From Malania oleifera (taxonomy: Eukaryota > Streptophyta > Magnoliopsida > Santalales > Ximeniaceae), in the NCBI RefSeq assembly GCF_029873635.1, contig NC_080420.1:32355032-32419031 (forward strand): a DNA stretch of 64,000 nucleotides. The letters are read 5' to 3'. The notes beneath the pieces were generated by a model. The model worked only from the letters and a program-made list of their open reading frames with translations, was not told where the DNA came from and ran no database searches. Shown piece after piece: positions 39,001 to 45,935 of this stretch (its first letter is position 1; each line of letters opens with the position of its first letter). Position numbers and translations under genes: made by a program.

Positions 39001-42000
39001 CATCACACAGATGTCTCTAGTTAATGGCCTTATATGGCCTCCTTACATGCAACAAGTCATTTGTATTAATCATGTTAAGAGTCGAACTCCAAATGAATGC
39101 CCTGATCCTAAAAGGAACCTTAGCTCCCAAATGGCATCATTCCAAGGAAAATAAGAGGGGGTTGAAATTACAGGAACAACGACAACAAAACCAAGCCTTA
39201 AGTCCCACTAGGTGGGGTCGGCTATATGAATTTTTTTCCACCAATTTATGTGATCATGGACTATTTCTTTTGACAAATTCAGGGCTATTAAATCCTTACT
39301 CACAATCTCATTCCAAGTTATTTTAAGTCTAACCTTACCCCTTCTACTGCCCCTCGTGATAACTAACTCATTCTTCCTCACTGGCACATTATGCAGCCTA
39401 CGTTGCAAGCGTCCAAACCATCTGAGTTATCCCTCCCTTATCTTATCTTCTATAAGATTTGCATCTAACTTACCGCAAATATATTCATTCCTTAATTTAC
39501 CTTTCAGTGTTATACTACTCATCCATCTAAGCATTCTTATCTCGGTTGTTGGCTTTTTAAGTCTGATCCCGTTTTGATAATGACAAACCAAAGCATCTCA
39601 TTTGTGCTTTAAGTATTCATAGGAATGACCTTAAGAAATCACAATGACTGATGCAAAATGGAAGCCATGAAGCATTCAAAATGACACATCACTTGACATA
39701 TTCCATGGAGTATTTGAAGAGCAAGATTGAAGACTTAAAGAACTTTTCATTTGTATCGCATTTAGGATTGATTGTAAGTACACATCTAAATGAATTTGAT
39801 GTGAAGCTCATACTTGACCTTAGATGGACCTAAGGGACTTAAACTTTTCATGGAAAATCATTTTATTAAAGTGATAAACTATTTCAAAAGGTTTAAAATG
39901 AGTTTGAACATGAAAAGGCCCAAAATCTCAAGATTGCAAGGCAGTCAGGCAATCGAATCTTGAGTCCGAGCAACCGAACTTCAAGGCAGTATGATCCGGG
40001 CGACCGGAATATCAGGTTAGGTGACCAAAAATTGCTAAAATGGAAATTGCATGCAATCTGGATGACCGAACCCCAATCCATCAACCGGACCTCTCTGGAA
40101 AAACCCAGAATGGCTATAAAACAACCATATTTTTTTAAATAAAATATATATTAAACCCTCCAACGGCCATAAAACGGCTATATTTCAAATTTGCCTATAA
40201 ATACGAGGCTTAAAGAGTTGGAGAGAGACTTTTGAACAACCTTGAACATCTTTGAATCTTTGAGCATTATTGAAACACATCTTTTACTCCATTTTCAAGT
40301 TCTCTCATTCTTGTTTTTCAAAATAACTTAGAGAACACCATTCTACTCTATAGAGCTTCAATCTTATTCATTGAGAGTGGTAGTGAGCGGCGAACAAGGA
40401 CAGTGGATGGTGGTGGTTGGCAGTTGTAGACAATGGCCGTAGGCAGCAATGGGTGGTGGATATCAGTGGCTATTGGTGTGATGGTTGGTCACAGCGGTTG
40501 ATGGAGAGTGGCAGTGGCGAGCAGAGATAGGGGATGGTGGTGGTTGACAGCGGCAGGTGGTGGTGAATGGAAGTGCGATGATGAGTGGTGGGCAAAAGTG
40601 GGCAATGTAGCAGTTGCGGCAGTACATGGTGGTGGTTGGAACTTGGGAGTGATGGGTGGTGGAGGAACATGTATTTTGGATTGTATTTTTATTCATAGAA
40701 AACATTATTTTCAGAATCCTAAAGGAGACCGCCACCCCTGCTGCTCAAAACACACATTTTTTAATAGTGACTCAAAACACTTTTTTTTTTTTGGTATTTC
40801 TTGTTCTCGGATACATTCTTAGATATAACTCAAAAACTTAACTAAACAAGCCCTTAGCGCCATAAAAAAAGGAGTTTTTGCATTTGTTGTTTTTGAAAAT
40901 TAAAACAAAGGATTGCCTCATTTATTTTTTATACTCAAAAATGTGTTTGGCCAGGAGTATTCAAAATTGTTCCTAGAAAATGAAAACAGTCGAACTACAT
41001 TCAGTTAAGGTTGATCCAAGTGGCAATCTGTTGATAATGAGTGGGCTATGGCCCATACCTTGTGCGTTTATTGTATCTGGAAAATTGTATCCAAAACATG
41101 AAAAAAAAACACCTTAAATTTTTTTCCTAAAAACCTGAGTGCTTTTTTATATGTTTTTTAAAACATTTATTTGAAAACACTTAACCAAAAGTGGATATTT
41201 TGTATTCTTTGTACTCACGTTTCTGGATACAGAAACTGAACCTGAAACCTTAACAAAAAGGGCCCTCAATTTTCAGCTACTATTGCCAGTTTTCAACTGT
41301 TGTAGCAAGTGAAAAAGAAAAAGGTTTCTAGTCACTGTGTTAAGACAACAATTCTTTAATATCTTGAATTCACTCTTGTAGATTCATCGTCAATATAATA
41401 TTTTAATTAAAACATTTTAAAAATCTCATATGAATTTTTGAAAAAATTAAAATACAAAAAATCCTCAATTTTCTACAAACTTAAAAAAAAAATAAAAATC
41501 ATCCACAAAATATTTTCACTAGATTTCACCTATAAGATTATTCTTGGAATACTAAAAATGTAAGTATTAAAATATACAAAATAAATAAAATAATTAAAAT
41601 TAATTTATATTTTTATTATAATATCGATTAATGTGTATTCTTTTGCAATTCATTATTCTAATCACATTTATTAATTATTATTTGATCCAAGGACAAAATG
41701 AATATGTGTTCAATCAGGTTTTTAACCGATTTCAATTTTTGTTTTTGGAGCGTTGAACCCAACATGTTGTCCAATTTTAGTTTTCAGCTTTTTTTTCTTG
41801 TTTTTAATTTTCATTTCTGGTTTTTGTTTTCATAATGGACTTACCACCAAGCAAATGCATTTAATCTAAAAGGGCCTATATGAAAAGTTCCAATTGGACC
41901 TTTAAACCCAAAAAAGGCAAAAAAGAATAAATTTTTCAGGCCTAGCTCATCCCACCCTGCATTTGTGCAGGGTTCAAACCTCATCAACCCCCTCCCCCCA

Positions 42001-42421
42001 AATTACCTATCAAAAACAAAACAAAACAACAATGATCCAACACTTGCCCAAAAGATAATGCAATTAATAAACTGAAGACATAATCAAAACAAACATTACA
42101 ATCACAAATCAAAAACAGAAACACAGTACCTCAAACACAAATCTGTCGAGAAGAAACGGAACAAAAGGGAAGAAAACAGCAAAAAACAAAGAAAAAAAGG
42201 AAGAAATGCGGAATCTTCATATCCAAATAAAATCAAAACAGCCACTACAACTAAAATCAGAACCAGAAACGCAGTACCTCAAACACAAATCTGTCGAGAA
42301 GAAACCGAACAGATGGGAAGAAGACAACGAAGAGAGGAAGAACTGCGAAATCTTCATACGCAGGGAAGGATTCGTACCCCCAGTTGATTGATTTCGCGAG
42401 TTCAAATTCGATCAAACCCAT
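12435..42421 (-). CDS. LOH (LAG1 homolog): LAG1/LOH ceramide synthase, six exons
   Basis: It acylates a long-chain base with fatty acyl-CoA to make ceramide in the endoplasmic reticulum. Join, in order: 42421-42278, 16241-16012, 15834-15679, 15571-15386, 14557-14373, 12466-12435; 933 bp, 310 residues, about the family's usual length. All introns are GT-AG with matching phases. The TLC/Lag1p domain carries the His pair at residues 162-163 (SMGHH) and the Lag motif HDASDVF at 189-195, both thought catalytic. Several hydrophobic helices are present, and the tail is acidic (SEGEDEHED). Exon 2 ([26 protein letters not shown]) and exon 3 ([21 protein letters not shown]) match the LOH1/LOH3 branch, which prefers very-long-chain acyl-CoA, rather than LOH2. 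The first intron is 26 kb and full of transposons. The start is chosen because the N-terminus matches LOH proteins. No break was found, so the gene is probably functional. Confidence 0.95.
12467..14372 (-). other. Intron 5 with AT-rich low-complexity block
   Basis: The intron contains an AT-rich degenerate (ATT/AAT)n block at about 12750-13150 and, near 13800-13860, several ATTCCATT words. An open frame at 13327-13605 on the minus strand has no recognisable homology. No further exon fits the phase here. Confidence 0.6.
12750..13150. repeat. Degenerate (AAT)n low-complexity tract
   Basis: About 400 bp is composed almost entirely of A and T with repeated AATAAT and ATTATT words, lying in intron 5. 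Confidence 0.85.
14373..14557 (-). CDS. LOH (LAG1 homolog): Ceramide synthase exon 5
   Basis: It encodes residues 239-301 in part. The acceptor is TACGCAG and the donor GTGAGT. It carries [20 protein letters not shown], the last transmembrane helix ([13 protein letters not shown]) and the cytosolic KLSEDVRS. Confidence 0.95.
14671..14748 (-). mobile_element. Au-type SINE, 3' fragment, in intron 4
   Basis: The minus strand reads GACCCATCGCGGTCCGCCCC, then a G/C-rich stretch, then GGGAGCTTTGTGCACCGGGC followed by a T-run. This is the conserved 3' end of the plant Au SINE family, and the same end is present in the full copy at 17313. The tRNA-like 5' half is missing. Confidence 0.8.
15057..15093. 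repeat. (TA)n microsatellite in intron 4
   Basis: About 17 TA dinucleotides run uninterrupted. Confidence 0.95.
15386..15571 (-). CDS. LOH (LAG1 homolog): Ceramide synthase exon 4 (Lag motif)
   Basis: It encodes residues 177-239 in part. The acceptor is CTTGCAG and the donor GTGAGT. It contains [21 protein letters not shown], whose HDASD is the most conserved part of the Lag motif, and two hydrophobic helices ([19 protein letters not shown]). Confidence 0.95.
15679..15834 (-). CDS. LOH (LAG1 homolog): Ceramide synthase exon 3 (catalytic His pair)
   Basis: It encodes residues 125-177 in part. The acceptor is ATTCAG and the donor GTATGC. It holds [26 protein letters not shown] and the histidine pair of SMGHH (residues 162-163), part of the Lag1p active-site region. 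A 177-bp intron lies upstream and a 107-bp intron downstream. Confidence 0.95.
16012..16241 (-). CDS. LOH (LAG1 homolog): Ceramide synthase exon 2
   Basis: It encodes residues 49-124 plus two bases of Lys125. The acceptor is ATTGCAG and the donor GTAAGA. It carries a basic stretch ([15 protein letters not shown]), a hydrophobic helix, and the conserved YDEPWF and YFWVGPG motifs. It starts in phase 0, which fits exon 1. Confidence 0.95.
16242..17298 (-). other. Acceptor-proximal part of intron 1
   Basis: AT-rich sequence includes a short (AAG)n at about 16602-16617. I searched it for exon 1 and found nothing coding. It ends at the target-site duplication of the SINE. Confidence 0.6.
17313..17506 (+). 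mobile_element. Au-type SINE, full length
   Basis: It begins GGGGAGCTTAGGCGCAACGG (pol III A box about 17321-17332), has a B box GGGATTCGAG at 17365-17374, then the family-specific body AACAGCCTCTTGCAAAAATG, and ends GTGCACCGGGCTGCC plus a T-run. The target-site duplication is GAACACTAAATT (17299-17310) and GAACCCTAAATT (17512-17523), one mismatch. It lies on the strand opposite to the host gene. Confidence 0.9.
17800..17984 (+). mobile_element. L1 LINE fragment, left part (split by hAT)
   Basis: The plus strand reads [24 protein letters not shown] in broken frames. It resembles the KWLWRFP...LWHEVIKSKYG segment downstream of the RT in plant L1 elements, and the copy at 23900-23990 shows the same. 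The match stops at about 17985, where the hAT element begins, and resumes near 23365. Confidence 0.6.
18000..18305 (+). repeat. Left subterminal GTTACGG/CCGTAAC repeat cluster
   Basis: Many copies of GTTACGG, GTAACGG, CCGTAA and close variants occur in both orientations (for example near 18014, 18257, 18265 and 18280). Counterparts occur near the right end, supporting transposase-binding sites. Confidence 0.65.
18647..22160 (+). pseudogene. hAT transposase, DUF659 type (broken)
   Basis: An ATG at 18647 starts a BED zinc finger ([16 protein letters not shown], stop, LKQHLAHKK). Then come DUF659-like parts: [53 protein letters not shown]. The hAT C-terminal dimerisation domain follows at about 20920-21140 ([40 protein letters not shown]). 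A Gly-rich stretch (about 21420-21505) and a Tyr/Gly/Ser/Pro-rich tail end at FFWW, 22160. Some breaks may be introns, but stops such as the TGA near 18781 and in-frame TAGs show decay. It would have cut and pasted its own element. Confidence 0.85.
22490..23350 (+). repeat. Right subterminal repeat region of hAT
   Basis: Two clusters (22520-22620 and 23225-23350) of CCGTTA, CCGTAAC and GTAACG words are separated by about 600 bp of AT-rich DNA without coding content. The first cluster ends CGCAATTTAAAATCATGCC and could be an older terminus, so two nested related ends are possible. Confidence 0.5.
23365..23830 (+). mobile_element. L1 LINE fragment, right part
   Basis: The plus strand resumes with [17 protein letters not shown], the conserved region after the RT of plant L1 elements, and reaches [20 protein letters not shown], the zf-RVT region. 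Frames are broken by several stops. It is the continuation of 17800-17984 across the hAT insertion. Confidence 0.65.
23831..25000 (+). mobile_element. Second L1 LINE 3' fragment
   Basis: It repeats the same LINE segment: [20 protein letters not shown], then [17 protein letters not shown] near 24105-24160, and a C-terminal end near 24720-24850. It closes with a LINE-like 3' end (TTTTCTCATCAAAAG near 24985). It is decayed. It follows the preceding fragment head to tail. Confidence 0.65.
25001..26254. other. Intronic stretch without recognised element
   Basis: AT-rich, with an A-run at about 26024-26039. No protein similarity or repeat structure was identified on either strand. Confidence 0.5.
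26681..27720 (+). pseudogene. LINE ORF1 remnant
   Basis: An open stretch to 27488 encodes a basic protein with [32 protein letters not shown] and [13 protein letters not shown], the layout of the nucleic-acid-binding ORF1 domain of plant L1 elements. A related fragment follows in another frame. The solo LTR interrupts the element downstream at 27801. Confidence 0.6.
27801..29739 (+). mobile_element. Solo LTR (copia, SIRE-like) nested in LINE
   Basis: It begins TGTTGGTCTA, ends TTTTTCA, and is flanked by AGTTG at 27796-27800 and 29740-29744. No coding interior or primer-binding site is present, so it is a solo LTR from LTR-LTR recombination. A TATA box (TATAAATA) lies at 28561-28568, preceded by a cluster of GACTGACTC words at 28320-28430. 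The end region has a C-run and CTCTTGGGA, typical of long plant copia LTRs. The superfamily call is by resemblance only. Confidence 0.85.
30760..31310 (+). pseudogene. LINE apurinic-type endonuclease remnant
   Basis: The translation KIVNWNVRG, a stop, then [20 protein letters not shown] matches the first conserved blocks (N and QETK) of the L1 endonuclease, which nicks target DNA at insertion. Later blocks are only partly visible because of stops and frame changes. Confidence 0.75.
31600..34020 (+). pseudogene. LINE reverse transcriptase and zf-RVT (broken)
   Basis: Pieces in several frames: [83 protein letters not shown] (catalytic motif at about 32757, usually Y/FADD), [54 protein letters not shown] and a terminal zf-RVT ([20 protein letters not shown]). 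This is the standard plant L1 order. Multiple stops make it inactive. Confidence 0.85.
34491..34672. other. Short AT-rich spacer
   Basis: No features were recognised between the LINE tail and the next LINE fragment. Confidence 0.4.
34673..35160 (-). mobile_element. L1 LINE 3' fragment, minus strand
   Basis: The minus strand encodes [41 protein letters not shown], the C-terminal end of plant L1 ORF2, followed by a 3' region ending in an A-run (T-run at 34674-34684 on plus). It is 5'-truncated, as is usual for LINE insertions. Confidence 0.7.
35161..35469. other. Intronic spacer, nothing recognised
   Basis: AT-rich with TATATA and ATTATTATT words. No protein or structural match. Confidence 0.4.
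35470..35726 (-). mobile_element. LINE 3' tail, minus strand
   Basis: On the minus strand the sequence ends TTTCATAATGAAGTTTATTT then an A-run, the form seen at LINE 3' ends in this window. It includes a (CA)n tract at about 35553-35576. It meets a plus-strand LINE fragment head to head at about 35727. Confidence 0.5.
35727..36560 (+). mobile_element. L1 LINE 3' fragment, plus strand
   Basis: The plus strand encodes [39 protein letters not shown] and [19 protein letters not shown], the zf-RVT domain with its C-x2-C...H...C, closely related to the LINE at 33605-34000. It ends with GCCATCAAAAAAAC near 36535. Confidence 0.75.
36561..37281. other. A-rich intronic stretch
   Basis: A-rich tracts lie at 36720-36770 and 37090-37105. 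No coding similarity is firm enough to report. Confidence 0.4.
37282..37791. repeat. Tandem ~255-bp direct duplication
   Basis: Copy 1 (37282-37540) and copy 2 (37541-37791) both run from AAAAATTATGATT to CCAGGATATATAA with few differences by eye. The content is not recognised. The high similarity suggests a recent local duplication in intron 1. Confidence 0.9.
37858..38105 (-). mobile_element. LINE-like 3' tail, minus strand
   Basis: The minus strand ends with TTTATTTTTTAATGAATT and an A-run, like other LINE ends here. Short peptides ([10 protein letters not shown]) resemble the last residues of L1 ORF2 remnants. The upstream part is not recognisable. Confidence 0.45.
38343..38402 (-). mobile_element. 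tRNA-like SINE remnant
   Basis: The minus strand reads TTGGCAGGGCATG, then about 20 bases later GGTTCAAATCC, a good pol III B box. The spacing suits a tRNA-derived SINE head. No tail or target-site duplication was resolved, so this is tentative. Confidence 0.35.
38810..39140 (-). mobile_element. L1 LINE zf-RVT fragment, minus strand
   Basis: Minus-strand pieces [33 protein letters not shown] and [13 protein letters not shown], then LWSTLIFVFGE, match the zf-RVT region seen in the LINEs at 33.8 and 35.9 kb. It is truncated at both ends. Confidence 0.7.
39172..39553 (-). mobile_element. RTE-clade LINE 3' end, minus strand
   Basis: The minus strand encodes [46 protein letters not shown] and [11 protein letters not shown], the terminal peptide of plant RTE elements. 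It is followed by the family's GGGGTCGGCTA-type 3' sequence (plus 39202-39220) and a short TTG-rich tail. The 5' end is cut at about 39553, where an LTR fragment starts. Confidence 0.85.
39560..40374 (+). mobile_element. Copia-type (SIRE-like) LTR remnant
   Basis: It starts TCTGATCCCGTTTTGATAAT, close to the start of the solo LTR at 27801 (CTAATCTTGTTTTGATGATA). It carries a cluster of CAATCGAA, CAACCGAAC and CGACCGG words at 39945-40085 and a TATAAATA box at 40196-40203. The true ends and any coding interior are missing. Confidence 0.6.
40375..40680. repeat. GGTGGT-rich low-complexity region
   Basis: About 300 bp is built from irregular GGTGG, TGGCAG and GGCGG words with no fixed period. 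Open frames across it are compositional artefacts. Confidence 0.7.
40681..42069. other. Donor-proximal part of intron 1, unassigned
   Basis: AT-rich with T- and A-runs and no recognised element. A pol III-like GGGTTCAAACC at about 41969-41979 has no convincing A box. It separates the LTR remnant from exon 1. Confidence 0.45.
42070..42366 (-). repeat. Tandem duplication of exon 1 3' half and donor
   Basis: Two 148-bp units lie head to tail: about 42218-42366 (the real exon-1 end and the intron start) and about 42070-42217. Both contain TCGACAGATTTGTGTTTGAG followed by GTACTG on the minus strand, so the splice donor exists twice (GT at 42277-42276 and 42129-42128). The intronic copy has drifted and lost the reading frame. 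Confidence 0.9.
42278..42421 (-). CDS. LOH (LAG1 homolog): Ceramide synthase exon 1 (start codon)
   Basis: It encodes residues 1-48, beginning [20 protein letters not shown] and ending FLLDRFVFE, matching the N-terminus of LOH1/LOH3 proteins. It ends in phase 0 with the donor GAG|GTACTG. The 5' leader includes a (GA)n tract on the coding strand. Its 3' half and donor are duplicated immediately downstream in the intron. Confidence 0.93.
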
Positions 42422-42507
42422 CTCAGATTTTTCCCGTACTGACCGAAAGAATCCGAGAGAGATTCAGTACTGCTGGATCAGATAAAGCAGCAGTCTCGCA
42501 GAGGCAT

Positions 42508-42511
<4 letters not shown>

Positions 42512-42541
<30 letters not shown>
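42512..42541 (-). repeat. (GA)n in the 5' leader of ceramide synthase
   Basis: About 15 CT dinucleotides on plus (GA on the coding strand) lie about 90 bp upstream of the ATG. GA/CT tracts are common in plant core promoters and 5' UTRs. No TATA box was seen nearby. Confidence 0.85.
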
Positions 42542-42542
<1 letters not shown>

Positions 42543-42764
42543 GGCTCACAGTTCGGCTCAATATGATTGGGATTGCTCGTGGGGGTTCCCAATTTTTCCA
42601 AGAAAGATTTAATTGGCTGTTACGGGTTACAATTGCCCTTAAATTTCTCTGATTCTACCCAATTGCCACTGGTTTCTCTGAAAGACTAAACTACCCTTGT
42701 GACGTTTACATTGTTTAGCTAGGAATTTGTACAATCACGGCATCCTTGTGGTTGCACGGAGGCG

Positions 42765-42776
42765 TGCCACGTGGCA
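42765..42776 (-). promoter_or_regulatory. G-box/ABRE palindrome, proximal
   Basis: TGCCACGTGGCA is a perfect 12-bp palindrome around CACGTG, about 345 bp upstream of the ceramide synthase ATG. It matches the optimal bZIP (ABF/GBF) and bHLH binding core. Confidence 0.6.
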
Positions 42777-42783
42777 TGAACAA

Positions 42784-42795
42784 TGGGCCTGGGCC
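42784..42795 (-). promoter_or_regulatory. Tandem site II elements
   Basis: TGGGCCTGGGCC contains two abutting TGGGCC site II motifs, known TCP-factor sites in promoters of widely expressed plant genes. They lie 8 bp from the proximal G-box. Confidence 0.5.
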
Positions 42796-42873
42796 TCATG
42801 GCAGCCGTTGGGCAAAGTCCGCCCAGCTGGCTGCATTTTCAAAAACTGGAAAGCGAGTTGTCCTAGTCACTCA

Positions 42874-42881
42874 ACACGTGT
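42874..42881 (-). promoter_or_regulatory. G-box/ABRE palindrome, distal
   Basis: ACACGTGT, an 8-bp palindrome with a CACGTG core, about 455 bp upstream of the ATG. A second G-box within 100 bp of the first makes abscisic-acid or light-linked regulation plausible. Confidence 0.5.
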
Positions 42882-43400
42882 ACAATACTTTTAAGATCGA
42901 ATCCGACGGAATCGTAATCCGATAAGATACCAAGAGTAAATCATAAATTTGCTAATTTAATTTACATACAAAAAATATTTAATAATATTTAATATTTCAA
43001 AAAAGGTTGAAGATCATTTTTTTTTTTACTCTAATAAGAGCTTTTAAAAAGTTGTACGTGCTAAATCATTTATTTGATAGTTGATCATAACAAAATAAAT
43101 GCATGATTAGAGAGATTGAAAAAAAAGTAATTTTCACTCATGAATGACAAAATTTTTTTAAAAAAATTTGAAAGTAAGAGAGAGCTTTGTCCAGTTTAAG
43201 TGGGTGACAAGAAAAAATGGGGAGATTTTATAACTAGTGAAATTTTATAAATTCAATATAAAAAACTTTTAAACTAATTATAAGATTTAAATAATAATTA
43301 ACTAAGTTTAAAAAAAAACTTCTCCACATTGCACTGTGAATCGGGCAACGTCTTCAATGGTCCATTTGTTTTCCTCTCCTGAGATAAATTATACAAACAT
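42882..43400. other. Upstream AT-rich intergenic DNA
   Basis: A/T-rich with AAAAAATT runs. No element was recognised before the LTR fragment at 43401. Confidence 0.5.
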
Positions 43401-43624
43401 TGTTAGGAATTAATAATAAATTCCCGAAACTTGTAAGAAACAAAATAAAGAAAGAATACATACCAAAGAAAAATCAATCACACTCTTAAGACAATATTTA
43501 CATGGTTCGACAATTTTGCTCACGTCCACATAATTGCAGGAATTTCACTATTATCAAGAAAAAAATACAGAGAGTGCGGCGATACAATACTCTCTCTATC
43601 GCTCTCTCACGAAGTGTGATAGCT
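43401..43624 (-). mobile_element. Copia-type LTR fragment
   Basis: It starts TGTTAGGAATTAATAATAAA and contains ACATGGTTCGACAATTTTGC with CTCACGTCCAC. On the minus strand this is the transcript-start/U5 phrase of many plant copia LTRs. It is cut at 43624 by the Tekay-like LTR. Confidence 0.45.
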
Positions 43625-45660
43625 TGTAACGATTCGAAAATTAATGATATTTAAATATTAAAGAGAGAGGGAAAGGAAAACAGAAACGGAAAGAGGCAGT
43701 AGGCTTTCGCGTTCATTGACGACATTGTATTTTGGATGGAATAACCCGAAAATTCTACACAAGGCCTCGTCGACGAACACAGGGAGTTCGTCGATGAGCT
43801 CATAAGTAGGCATCGTCGACGAAGCCACGCCTCATTGACGAGAAGATGCCGAGAGGGGTTTTTGGACAATCTAAAATTTGTCAACGAGGGAGGAAGTTCG
43901 TCGACGAAATTATTGAAGGACTTGTCAACGAGGTGACGTGTTTCGTCGAGAATATGACCCTATAAGTAGTGAAAAACTCATATTTTTATCAGATTTCAGC
44001 GCAAAATTAACCCTCTCTCTCTTTAAAAACGCTCCCCTCTCCTTCTCTCTTCGATTCCGGCCCTGATTCTCGCCGAATTGACGATCTGAAACCACCACAA
44101 TGCTCTTGGTAAAGTTTTCTGCAAGTCTACTGGAGCTGATCGTTGGTGGAGTTGGCTTGAATTTCGTCCCAATCTCAGGGTAAGACATTTTATTCAGTAT
44201 TTGTCTTTTCCTCGGTTATAAGAAATACAATACACGAAGAAATACTGATGTTTTGTTCTGGGGGAATTGATTTTCAGGGTATTGAGTGGAGAACTCTGCG
44301 GATATAGGGCTAGAATTTAGTAGGGGTTTTTCAGAGTTAAAGTAAGGGAAATATGTTATGCTAGGGTTTTAAGAATATTAACAGAGTTTTTATAGATACA
44401 TATATACTAGTTATTATGCAGTTTTTACAGAACGAATGTTTTAATGTTGTGTGGCTTGAGTAAATATTTATTTAATGTAAAATTTATACAGTACTTCAGC
44501 TTATCATGTTATATAGCATGTATATATAGTTATTCACAAATGATTAACAGACATATTTATATAGATTTTATATAGTTCAGTATATCATAGTTTTTACAGA
44601 ATGCTATGTTTTTCTGAATATCATAACACAGTTTATAAAGACAAATTATACAGTTATAACATTGAGATGCTACAATTACTTAGATTTTACAGTACATAAT
44701 TATAGAGTTATGGTTCTTTTTGGAAACATAATGAAAACAGCAAAGGTATAAATATGTAGATGTATTTATAGTATTAGATCCCTGTGGAATGATTATAGAC
44801 AGATACGGTACAGATATAGAATACAGAGCACGGTACTGTTGCTAGACATAGATAGAGTGCAACCACATATCTTAGATAGTGTGTGGGTACCGTCAGCCGT
44901 GCTCGGAGAGTATGCAGCTCTCCAATTCGCTGGGTTGAGGGGGGCCGATTTGACGAGGTAGTAGCCAGTCCCGTGCCTAGGAAAGTATGCAGTTTGGCCG
45001 GGCTGAGGTAGTGTAGAGTATAGTGACTTACCTGGAGGGCCGACCAGGTTAAGTCCCGCCTACGAGCTGTACAACCCTGTCATGAGGGGTCAAATCATGA
45101 CATATAGAGTCCTAGGGAAAGAACACAGTTATATATATGTATACAGTTTTACAGCTTTTATTGTATATAGTATAATGTAGCACTATGAATGATAGAAAGT
45201 TCAGATGATACAAATATTTTAAGTTATTATACATGTGTTGTACAGAATTGCCAGATTATGCAGTTTTTAAACATTATTATTATAATTTTATGACTTAGTC
45301 GCCACACACTAGTAATAGCATATTTCCACTTACTGAGCGTTGACTCACCCCATTACTTTAACATTTTTCAAGTGAGCTAGTTAGGTGAGCAAATCTAGCT
45401 CGCGGATAGAGATCACTTAGTCACCCTAGTTATAGGGTAAGTTTTGTGTAGGGTTTTGTATTTTTTTGGGTAGTTGACACTGGAAAGAGAGATGTATTAT
45501 GTAGCTATGATTGAAAATATTGAATTCTGGTATTGTATATACATGTATATGTGGTTATGTGATTTATGTTCTTCCGCTGCATAGGGATGCCCATTACATG
45601 CAGATATTGGAGTAATTTATTATTATTAAAAAAAATGGTGAAAATTTTGAGGATGTTACA
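43625..45660 (+). mobile_element. 5' LTR of element A (2036 bp)
   Basis: It begins TGTAACGATTCG and ends GATGTTACA, followed at 45664 by the primer-binding site. U3 carries about ten TCGTCGACGA-type words (43711-43950) just before a TATA-like CCCTATAAGTAG (43958-43969). A CT-rich start follows at about 44011, then CAGG|GTAAGA at 44180, a splice-donor-like site. Confidence 0.85.
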
Positions 45661-45663
45661 TTC

Positions 45664-45676
45664 TTGGTATCAGAGC
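45664..45676 (+). other. Primer-binding site of element A
   Basis: TTGGTATCAGAGC, complementary to the 3' end of initiator tRNA-Met, lies three bases after the LTR end. Confidence 0.85.
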
Positions 45677-45935
45677 CTAGGTTGGTAGGTTTTGTAGACT
45701 CTAAAGTGCAATGGAAAATAATACCAGAATATAAGGAAAATATTTGAGGTTTTGTCCTGTGATCTGGATACGAGATTTCATTATTGTTTCTGTGTTTTTC
45801 CTGGGGTGACGATTCCAGGAAAACCATAGTAAACTTTTTGGCGTTTAGGTTGCAGGATTGAATTATGGGATAGAATCAAGGGGAAAAGTTGATGTGTAGG
45901 AAATAGGATTCTGAAAACGGTGTTTTATATGTTTG

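Noticed and set aside
40463..40822. Overlapping open frames on both strands rich in His/Thr/Pro or Gly/Val
   Set aside because: They arise from GGTGGT low-complexity DNA and have no domain signature.
41960..41995. GGGTTCAAACC resembling a pol III B box
   Set aside because: No A box at tRNA or SINE spacing and no tail, so not called a SINE or tRNA.
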